The notes under the pieces: generated by a model | Seen by the model: only the letters and a program-made list of their open reading frames with translations | The model's database searches: none | Told to the model about the DNA's origin: nothing | Shown: piece by piece, positions 9,667-17,500 of the stretch | How the letters are laid out: every line of letters starts with the position of its first letter | Position numbering within the stretch: the first letter of the stretch is position 1 | Assembly: GCA_016946835.1 (NCBI GenBank) | Contig: JACVTC010000108.1 | Span: 452,501 to 470,000 of the forward strand | Length of the DNA: 17,500 nt | Source of the DNA: Neocallimastix lanati (nom. inval.) | Taxonomy: Eukaryota > Neocallimastigomycota > Neocallimastigomycetes > Neocallimastigales > Neocallimastigaceae | Direction: 5' to 3' | Position numbers and translations under genes: made by a program

Positions 9667-12100
9667 GAAAATAAATATATATATTATTTCAAACTATATA
9701 ATAAATAAAATTTAAATAAAAAATTACATAATAAAATACATTAATAATAATAATAATAAAGTATACCTAAAAACGATTACGTAATATAATTAATTATTCT
9801 AATTATTAGCATAAAGAATATTTATTTTCTACCTTTAAAGATTTTTATTTGATAAAAAAAAAAAAAAGTAATTATATTTGTACATATATATAAACTTTTT
9901 GTTTCTATACCTAATTTCACTTTCAATGTTTAAAATAAATAAAAATGTATCATGAAAGGTTTTTGAAAATAAAATAATAATAATAATAAAAAAAAGTAAT
10001 CAAATTATATACAAAACAACAAAAAAAAAAAAAAAATGTAATTGATGATATAATATATTTTATGTTATTTTATGTATACTATGAGAAGAAGTTATTGATT
10101 ATATACTGTAAGATTAATTTGCATATACTATATAATTATTATATAAATTTCGTCTTTATATATACATCCATTTGATACATAAAATTATATTGCTTTTTAT
10201 TAATGTTCAAAAAAAAAAAAAAAAATAAATAAGGTATAATTTTTTTTTTTTTTTTTTTTTTTTAATAAATATTATATTTAAAAATATTTATGTCTTTAAT
10301 CTTATTAAATATCTATAATTAACAAAATGAAATTTTTTAAATAAATATATATTATTGAAATTATTATTTAAAAACAAAAAAAAACATAATTAGCTCTTTT
10401 TATTTTTTTTTTTTTTTTTTTTGTTATTATCTTAATCTTTTATATAATACAAAGAAAAAAGACAAAATAAAAATAATAATTATAATTTATGATGATATAT
10501 TTAACTTTTTCTAAATAAAGCATTTAAGCTTTTATTTATATGTATATGTATATTATATATAAAAAGTTTTCTTCTTTTTTTATATTTCTAGTTTTAATAA
10601 TATTTAAATTAATAATTGATACTAAATTTACTTTAATATCAATAAATATTAATTTTTCTTAATTTAATTATTTATTATTATTATAAAAATATGATATCTT
10701 TCGAAAAAATGATATTTTTTAAAAAAGATTTCAATTTTACAAAATAAAAAAAATATATAAAAAAAAGAATTAAAATATGTTAAAAGTATAATAAAAAAAA
10801 ATAGAAGAAAAGAAAGAAAACACTAAATAGGAAAAAAAAATAATAATAATAATAAATAATATTATTATTTATGAAATAAAATATGAAATAATGAAAATGA
10901 AATAAAATATAAAAAAATTTTTTTCTAATCTGTAAGAGTATATAGAATATATAGAGTATATAAAATATAATATATGACAATTTATAATAATATAGGAGTT
11001 AACATTTATTATTAATTAACTATAATAAATAGAATTTATATTAAAATTCTATTAAAACATTATCTAAAACTTTAACAAATAATAAAATTCATATCAGAAC
11101 TAAAGAAATTAATTTGTTTTGAATAGAAATTAATTTTTTTTTTTTATTGATAATTTATATAAAAAAAAAAAAAAAAAACTTATATTCTATTTATTATTAT
11201 AATCATAAATAGATAAATAAATAAATAAATAATATTTAAATAAATAAATTTGTATCATGAAAGTCAATAAAACAATCATTATTACATAATATATGCATAA
11301 ATAATATTAATTTTATTTATTTATTTTATAGTTATTTATTTATTTATTTATATAGTTATTTATTTAATTTACCAAATAAAGTAGTATTACACAATAATAA
11401 TAAAAAAAATATGTATTAATCATATTAAACTTTATATATTAATAATATTATTTCATAATATCTCTTATATATTTATTTATTTATTTATTTAATATCAATA
11501 AATTTTTATTTCATTATTCATTTTAAATTGATTTGATTCTTTTTTTTATGTGTCTATATATTATAATACATATCATTATATATGAGTAAATTGATCTCCT
11601 CATTTAAATTAAATATTTTTTTTTCTTTTTTTTTTTTTAATTAAAATTTCATTTTCTATTTTTTTTATAATTTTATATAAAATATATAAAATAAATGGGT
11701 ACATAAAATTATATATACTAGTTTATAATCAGAAATATATTCTATTCATGATAAAATAGAAATTGAATTAAATTAAAATTAAAAACTTTAATATATATAA
11801 TTTTTTATATATTTTCTGAAATTTTCGAATAGTACAAAAAATAAAAAATAAAAACAAAAAAAAAAAAATAAAAATTAAATATTATATTATTTATTTATTT
11901 ATATTCATTCATATTTATTTATTCATATTTTATTTTATTGTATCTAACAATAGAAATAATATGTGTATCTATGTATTCATATATGAGTCTATGATGTATA
12001 TTTGCACACAAAGTTATATATAATTAATTTAAATATACAATAACAATATTATACAATAATTAAATCAAAGATGTTCGTTCATTGATTACAATAATAATTA
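9350..12100. other. Gene-free AT-rich intergenic DNA
   Basis: About 2.7 kb upstream of the polymerase gene, with A and T homopolymers (for example about 9632-9664), TA repeats and TTTA/AAAT tetranucleotide patches around 11215-11500. A perfect 10-bp inverted repeat with a 6-nt loop lies at 11028-11053 (AATAGAATTT/AAATTCTATT). The polymerase promoter must lie near 9350-9600, but no element stands out from the background. No gene or RNA is seen. Confidence 0.6.
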
Positions 12101-13468
12101 AATGAGATGCTTATCCATTCATAGTGTTATAATACTATTCATGATGTATTCCATTATTTTTTTTTTTATTTTATATTATATTTTTAAATCGTTTGTTTTA
12201 ATATTTAATACTATAACTACATCAAATGAATTAAATGACATTTCTGCTCTCAATCATATAAAATTAACTTTTATCAATGATAATGTTAAATTAAAAATAA
12301 TTTTTAATATAAATAATTATGAATTTAAATTAATATTAAAAATGTGAATAATTATAAAAACAATTAAAAATAAAATTATTCATAATAATAATAATTATTA
12401 ATAATATCATAAACTTTATTAAATAATATAATAATTAAAAATAAAAAATTTTAAGGATGAAAAATAAATCAATAAAAGCAAAAAAAAAAAAAATAAAATA
12501 AGGAAATAGTCATCGTTTTTTATTAAACTGTCACTGTCACTCTCACATTCTTTAATTTTATTTTTATTTTTATTTTTTTTCTTTTTTTTTTTTTACAAAA
12601 TTTTAAAATTGAAAAGCATGTTCATTATTTTTTTTATAATTATAAGTATAATAAAAATTGCAATGGACTTTTTCTGAGCTATTATTAATAAATATTTGAA
12701 TCTTTTTTATATGATTATATAATAGAAAATAAAATAATTATAAATAATATATAATTTATAATTATTAATAATAAATAATATAATTATAAATAATAAATAT
12801 ATTTATATACATAATTAAAAAAAAAATAATTAATAATACAATTATTTTATTATCATTATTTATTATTATTTATTATTATTTATGATGATGATTTTTTTGA
12901 TTTTTATTATTATAGTTTATTTATTTATTTATTTATTATTATTATAATTATTATACTTTTTTATTATTATTCATTTATTATTATTTAATCTTTCAAAAAA
13001 TAAAATAAAATATATAAAAGTTATATTATTTCTTCATAATTGTATTGAATTAATTAATTAAAATATTATTTATTTTTTATATATTTTGAATGAAATGACT
13101 AATTTCTAATTAATATATATTTATCTAAATTAATTAATTATAAATTTTTTTTTATTAATTATTATAGATTTATAAATAATCAAAAAAAATAAAAAAAAAA
13201 AAAACAATTGTAGTTTTTATATAAATTTAATTTTTAAAGTTAAATTAGTAGGCATTTTCATATTTTTTATATTTATAATAGGATGGCACATAATGATTTA
13301 TGGTATCATTCTTCATTTTAATACCATTAATAAAGCTTTAATTTGTTACTATTAACATTGAAAGATGTATGCTTAGTTTAAATGATTTCTTTTCTTTTCT
13401 TGCTTGTTCTATACTTTATCAATGATTTACGTTATAAATATTTTAAGGAATTAGAGTATTTATAAAAA

Positions 13469-13650
13469 TAAATAATAAATAATAAATAATAAATAATAAA
13501 TAATAAATAATAAATAATAAATAATAAATAATAAATAATAAATAATAAATAATAATTGAATAATAAATAATAAATAATAAATAATAAATAAATAATAAAT
13601 ATTAAATATTAAATATTAAATAATAAATAATAAATAATAAATAATAAAAA
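13469..13650. repeat. 7-bp TAATAAA minisatellite
   Basis: TAATAAA is repeated head to tail for about 180 bp, interrupted near 13555 (ATTGAA) and 13595-13620 (TATTAAA variants). Confidence 0.85.
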
Positions 13651-13780
13651 GAGTTTTATTAATAATAAATAAATAATAAAAAGAGTATTTATTAATAAAT
13701 AATAATAATAATAAAGAGTATTTATTAATAAATAATAATAATAATAAAGAGTATTTATTAATAAATAATAAATAATTAAA
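13648..13780. repeat. 33-bp tandem repeat, about four copies
   Basis: The unit starts AAAGAGTATTTATTAATAAA and ends in AAT triplets. Starts of GAGT fall at 13651, 13683, 13716 and 13749, so spacing is 32, 33 and 33 bp. The unit contains the AAT motif of the neighbouring 7-bp array and probably arose from it. Confidence 0.85.
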
Positions 13781-14077
13781 TAAACAAATACATTAAAAAA
13801 TAAAAATGGTAATAATATGGTAAAAAAATTTCAAATAATTCATTAAAATTAAAAATACTATTAATAAATAATGCATAATCATAAATTTTGATAGTTTTAA
13901 TAATTACTTATTAATCATAATTTATTTGTAAAAATTAGAATTAAAATTAAAAAAAAAAATTAAAAAAAAAATTAAAAAAAAATTATGAAAAATTGTTTAT
14001 TTTAACCATATTAATTTAATTCCTTTTATGGTATAATTAGTTCATTGTTTCTCTTTATACAGTTCAAAATATTTAAA

Positions 14078-14081
<4 letters not shown>

Positions 14082-14129
<48 letters not shown>
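14082..14129. repeat. TTA trinucleotide microsatellite
   Basis: About 16 uninterrupted TTA/ATT copies. Confidence 0.9.
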
Positions 14130-14295
14130 TAGTACTTTACTATTTTATATCTATTTTACTATTTTATTTTTTTTTTTTTAATTTTATTTTATTTTATTTT
14201 CAAATTGTATTATAAGAATATATAGCTTAATTCAGATATATAATTATTCACACATATGGTTAAAACCACAATCTATAAAAAAAAATATATTATAA

Positions 14296-14300
<5 letters not shown>

Positions 14301-14331
<31 letters not shown>
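14301..14331 (-). terminator. Candidate Pol III T-run terminator of the unidentified RNA
   Basis: On the minus strand a run of 31 T follows directly after the structured island. Such a run would end Pol III transcription of a minus-strand RNA. Long T runs are common in this DNA, so the run alone is weak evidence. Confidence 0.45.
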
Positions 14332-14332
<1 letters not shown>

Positions 14333-14698
14333 CAATCTTTTTATTATTATATCTGGATCGAACCCCGTCAGTATCAAATCTAGACGATTTTTCCCTTTGG
14401 GTTTTGCGTGAAAGGTTAGGGGTTAAATGATACTCAGGTGGGTATGTTTTCTATATTTCTAACACTTTAAGAATCCCATTGCGTAAGCCTTGTCTGAGAG
14501 GATTACAGTTTCCAGCTCCTCTGGGATGGCAATGACGCCACCTATAATGGGCTCTAATTTCCCTTGAGGATCGCGTAGAGCCCTTCTATATGGAGTTTCT
14601 TTGTTTATGAGAAGTTGCGAGGGTCGACACCGTACTGGTATGGCAGTTAAACATACACCAATATTAACAATGGAAGAGACAAAAGTCTTCAGTCTATA
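14332..14698 (-). ncRNA. Unidentified structured non-coding RNA, probably Pol III, about 350 nt
   Basis: This island of roughly balanced base composition stands out from the A/T flanks exactly as the SRP RNA does, and has no long open frame on either strand. Perfect or near-perfect stems are visible: GAAGAC-TTTT-GTCTCTTC near 14671-14689, GGGCTCT/AGAGCCC (14549-14555 with 14577-14583), AGAGGA/TCCTCT around 14497-14522, and a long stem joining CCCACCTGAGTATCA to TGATACTGACGGGG (14368-14442). The outermost bases (TATA..CTG at 14690-14698, CAGATATA at 14347-14354) can pair and close the molecule. Minus-strand GTTCGATCC at 14355-14363 fits the Pol III B-box consensus GWTCRANNC and is followed by a T run, which favours the minus strand. 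Comparison from memory with U1-U6, U3, 7SK, RNase P/MRP and telomerase RNA gave no convincing match; RNase P or MRP remain possible. Confidence 0.6.
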
Positions 14699-14699
14699 A

Positions 14700-15830
14700 A
14701 AAAAAAAAAAAAAACTTATTAATAATAAATAATTAATAAAAAAAAGCAGTTATTAACAACTCGTAAGTATTAAACTGTATATGAATTATACTATAAACCT
14801 ATTTTTTTTTTTTTTTTTAATGAAAATTCATACTTAATAATAATATAATATTATTTTTATTATTTAATATTAGTATTTAATTTATATTACTACTACTGCA
14901 TATGTAAATCTATCGTTTATCAAAAAGTATAAATAATAGTATCTACCTATGACTATTATACTATTATTATGATTATTATTTATTTTAGCTATAATAATAA
15001 TGATATAATGATAATCTTTATTTTTCTTTAAGGTTTTTTGTTGAAAAAATAAATAAATAAATAATTAATTATTTAATTAATTATTTAATTAATTAATTAT
15101 TCTTCTTATAAAAAAAATTTTTTTAATGATTTCTTTCATGTTTTTTTTTTATTTTTTATTTTTTATTTTTTATTTTGATTTTTATTTACATTTATGTTTT
15201 ATCTAATAAATAACCTTTTATTATTATTTACATTTATGCTTTATCTAATAAATAACCTTTTATTATTAAATTATCATTATTATACTATCGATTGATAAAT
15301 TTTAATCAGTAGAAATTAGAATCAAATTTATTAAATTTTACTGATTTGTTTAAAAATATATATATATATATTAAAAATATTTTTTAAATAGAAGAACAAA
15401 ACAAATTGTTATAAATAAAATAAAATAAAATAATATTAAAAAATAATAATAATAATAATTAATAGATACTTTAATATTATAATTAATAAAATTATAATAT
15501 GGCAAAACTATTAATTAAAATTATAATTTTATAATTTTTTATTATAATAATAATATTATATATATAAATATTTTTTTTTTTCATATATTTGTTATATATA
15601 TATGTATAAATATATATATTTTTTATGATATTTGTTATATATACATATATATATATATATTTAAACTCTACATATGTATATATTATATTATTAGATTATA
15701 TTATTTTTTTTTTCATTTTTAAAAATAATTTTTTTTTTTTTTTTTTTTTTTTTGTATATTTTTAAATATCTAATATTTAATTCTATGATTTTATGATTTA
15801 ATAATTTAAAATTTAAATATAATTTATTAT
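14700..15830. other. AT-rich intergenic DNA without a gene
   Basis: The stretch includes a perfect 11-bp inverted repeat with a 15-nt loop (AATAATAGTAT at 14932-14942, ATACTATTATT at 14958-14968), TTAATTAATTA palindromic tracts near 15060-15100, a 42-bp tandem duplication, TA repeats (15590-15660) and a T run at about 15728-15753 that precedes the 3' end of the GH114 gene. No gene is seen. Confidence 0.6.
15184..15265. repeat. 42-bp tandem duplication
   Basis: ATTTACATTTATG(T/C)TTTATC followed by TAATAAATAACC and TTTTATTATT occurs at 15184 and again at 15226, with one substitution (T to C). Near identity indicates a recent duplication. Confidence 0.88.
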
Positions 15831-17195
15831 TTAGTTTTTTTTGTTAACCTTCTTCTTGACAACCTTTTTAACTTTTTTAACAACCGTCTTCTTTTTATTA
15901 TTTTTAGCGGCTGATTTAGTAGTGGTAGTCTTTTTAACCACCGGTTTAGTAGTAGTGGTAGTCTTTTTGACGACTGGTTTAGTAGTAGTGGTAGTCTTTT
16001 TAACCACCGGTTTAGTAGTAGTGGTAGTCTTTTTGACAACTGGTTTAGAAATAGTGGTAGTCTTTTTGACGACGGGTTTAGTACTGGTAGTTTTCTTAGT
16101 ACTAACTTTTTTAGTGGAAGCTTTCTTAGTCGTAGTAGTGAATGTTGGAGTTCCAATTTTTATATTATTATCAATTTTTGGAATGGAACCCTTTAAATTG
16201 GTTGTTGAACCTGTATCACAGTTAAAGTTATAACCCGGAGTCTTTAAATTATTATCTACATTGAAGACACAGGTGTAACCGAAGCCTTTCATTTCTTGAA
16301 TCATTGTACTACGTTGCTCATTAAAACTACCAAAATCTCCGTAATGAATGGTGAAAACAGCTTTTCCCTTTTTTGGGAAGTTTTCATATTTGGCACAGAC
16401 ATTCTTGGATCTGGAACAACTTTCAACAACAGCAAAATCAAAATCATCTACTAAATAGGGAGCAATACCAGCTACATTTTTTAAACCAATAGAAATATTT
16501 AATTCATGAGCCATTTTAGATAACCATTTAGCAAAGTTATAGGCGTCTTCTTTAGTTAAAGGATCATCCCATCTTTCAGTAACAATTTTATAATTGTAGG
16601 CACCTAAACAGTCTACTTCAATAGCATCACATTTTTTATCGACAGCAATCTTCATACGATTTCTAATTAAAGGCTTAATTTCTTCCATACGATAGTCAAG
16701 CCATAATTCATCCCATTCGGTGTAGGCTTCTTTGTCCTTAATTAAACCTGGAACAGCATAGTAATCAGCAATATCATCACGATGTTTTTCAATGGTACCA
16801 CCAGAAAAATAACAAATGACTTTCTTTCCTTTCTTATGAAGTTTTTCAATAAGTTCCTTCTTTTTTTCAAAATCAATAGTAATAACTTCTTCCTTACGTT
16901 CTAAACTATTATATATATATATATATATATATATTTTGTTATTTAATATAATTTATTTTATTTTATATTATTTTTTTTTTTTTTTGTTATTGTTTTGAAT
17001 CATTATATATATTAATAATCCCACAATTTTTATTAATAAAGAAGTAAAATATATATATATCTATTATACATACATAACGTCATCTTTAGAAGCAATTGAA
17101 TAACTCCATGTTAATCCAGGTTTTGGAACCCATCTTGATTCAACGCTGCTAGCTAATAATAATAAAGTACTAATAACTGAAAATGAAAATTTCAT
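15831..17195 (-). CDS. Secreted GH114 family glycosidase (endo-alpha-1,4-polygalactosaminidase type) with Thr/Lys repeat tail
   Basis: Probable secreted hydrolase of galactosaminogalactan-like polymers, by GH114 family membership. Exon 1 is 17195-17074, exon 2 is 16905-15831, with a 168-bp GT-AG intron; 398 residues in total. Exon 1 gives a signal peptide (MKFSFSVISTLLLLASSVES, residues 1-20) and PGLTWSYSI, the usual start of the domain. The splice joins SIASKDDVI to LERKEEVITIDF. The barrel follows with VICYFSGGTIEKHRDD, WLDYR, AIEVDCLGAYNY (Asp 139, likely catalytic), NISIGLKN and DFDFAVVESC (Glu 202, likely the second catalytic acid), ending at about 273. Paired Cys residues fit a secreted protein. 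From about 300 it is a KKTTTTTKPVV repeat and then a strongly basic Lys/Val tail to the end. No dockerin or carbohydrate-binding module is seen. Catalytic residue assignments come from family motifs, not from an alignment. Confidence 0.88.
15924..16088 (-). repeat. 33-bp coding minisatellite in the GH114 tail
   Basis: Five copies start at 15924, 15957, 15990, 16023 and 16056 (plus-strand GGTAGTCTTTTT), each encoding an 11-residue unit like KKTTTTTKPVV. Copies 1 and 3 are identical over most of the unit and copies 2 and 4 share TTTTTGAC, which suggests a 66-bp higher-order duplication. Confidence 0.9.
16906..17073 (-). other. Intron of the GH114 gene (168 bp)
   Basis: On the minus strand the donor is GTTAT|GTATGTATAA (GT at 17073-17072) and the acceptor is ATATAATAG|TTTAG (AG at 16907-16906). 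It is phase 2. The alternative AG five bases downstream breaks the frame with this donor, so the upstream AG is chosen. The intron is A/T-rich with a T run and a TA repeat just before the acceptor. Confidence 0.82.
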
Positions 17196-17500
17196 TTTGA
17201 TTATATTATTTTTTATAATATTTTAAATAAGTTATTATTTTAAAAAAAAAAAAATTTTTTTTTATAATTAATATAATATTAATATTAATTTTTATTAAAA
17301 TAAATTTATTTATTCTTTTCAATTAATATTGAAAAGAATGTATTTATATAATTTAATATTTATAAAATATTTTTTTGTTAAAAAAAAAAAAAAAAAGCTA
17401 CTTTAGTTTTCTTTTTATACAAAAATTTAATTTTCATTTTATATTTTAACTTTTAATTTTAATAAAAATTTTAATTTATTTTAATTAAATAAAGCAAAAA
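17196..17500. other. Upstream region of the GH114 gene
   Basis: About 300 bp of A/T-rich DNA with A and T runs. It should hold the GH114 promoter, but no TATA box or binding site can be told from the background. No further gene is seen before the window ends. Confidence 0.55.

Larger units (their letters stand above)
12101..14299. other. Gene-free AT-rich intergenic DNA with minisatellites
   Basis: About 2.2 kb with A/T composition throughout. A patch at about 13240-13450 has slightly richer sequence (GGATGGCACATAATG) but no open frame, so it could be an old relic. The repeats at 13469-13780 and 14082-14129 are listed separately. An 81-codon frame at 12102-12347 has no recognisable features. 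Confidence 0.55.

Noticed and set aside
12102-12347. 81-codon plus-strand open frame with a hydrophobic N-terminal half
   Set aside because: Composition fits translated A/T-rich DNA (Phe, Ile, Tyr, Leu), no family or splice context is visible and there is no neighbour support. A small membrane protein cannot be excluded.
13240-13450. Slightly GC-richer patch in the large spacer, possible exon or snoRNA
   Set aside because: No open frame longer than a few codons, no snoRNA boxes and no splice pair that would join it to anything.
14347-14380. tRNA gene on the minus strand, suggested by GGGGTTCGATCC
   Set aside because: The bases on either side of the TTCGATC loop do not form a T stem, and no acceptor or anticodon stem is present. 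Only the B-box likeness remains.
15827-16233. Other-frame open reading frames over the GH114 repeat tail on both strands
   Set aside because: The 33-bp repeat keeps all frames open; only the frame continuous with the GH114 domain is meaningful.

Overview
The window looks like nuclear DNA of an extremely AT-rich eukaryote. Intergenic DNA is almost pure A/T with homopolymer runs of 20-43 bases, genes are sparse, at least two spliced genes are present, and the proteins carry long Asn/Ser/Lys tracts. There is a eukaryotic 7SL/SRP RNA gene and a secreted GH114 glycosidase with a Thr/Lys/Pro repeat tail. I infer an anaerobic gut fungus (Neocallimastigomycota). The low gene density argues against a Dictyostelium-like amoeba, but this rests on style of sequence, not on a marker gene.

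Layout. 1-440 is empty AT-rich DNA. About 463-955 (+) holds a broken protein-coding relic. 1258-1558 (-) is the signal recognition particle RNA, recognised by its Alu-domain 5' end and its helix 8 with a GUAA loop. 2613-3110 (+) is a second, more decayed relic that shares a short segment with the first and contains a 61-bp tandem repeat. 3125-4138 is microsatellite and homopolymer DNA. 4139-9349 (-) is best read as one three-exon gene: an Asn-rich N terminus, a Cid1/Trf4-type terminal nucleotidyltransferase core split by a 717-bp intron, and, through a 288-bp frame-preserving intron, a roughly 700-residue disordered C-terminal exon. If the last intron is wrong, the last exon is a separate low-complexity gene. 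9350-14300 is about 5 kb without a recognisable gene but with AT minisatellites. About 14330-14698 is an island of normal base composition with strong potential for RNA structure, most likely a Pol III RNA gene on the minus strand; I could not identify it. 14700-15830 is again empty apart from a 42-bp duplication. 15831-17195 (-) is a two-exon GH114 (endo-alpha-1,4-polygalactosaminidase family) gene with a signal peptide and a basic repetitive tail.

The parts do not form a pathway. The polymerase acts on RNA tails inside the cell, the GH114 protein is secreted, and the SRP RNA serves general secretion. The most interesting items are the unidentified structured RNA, the nucleotide preference and unusual architecture of the polymerase, the basic repeat tail on the GH114 enzyme, and the pair of decayed paralogous relics with C-to-T type stop codons.
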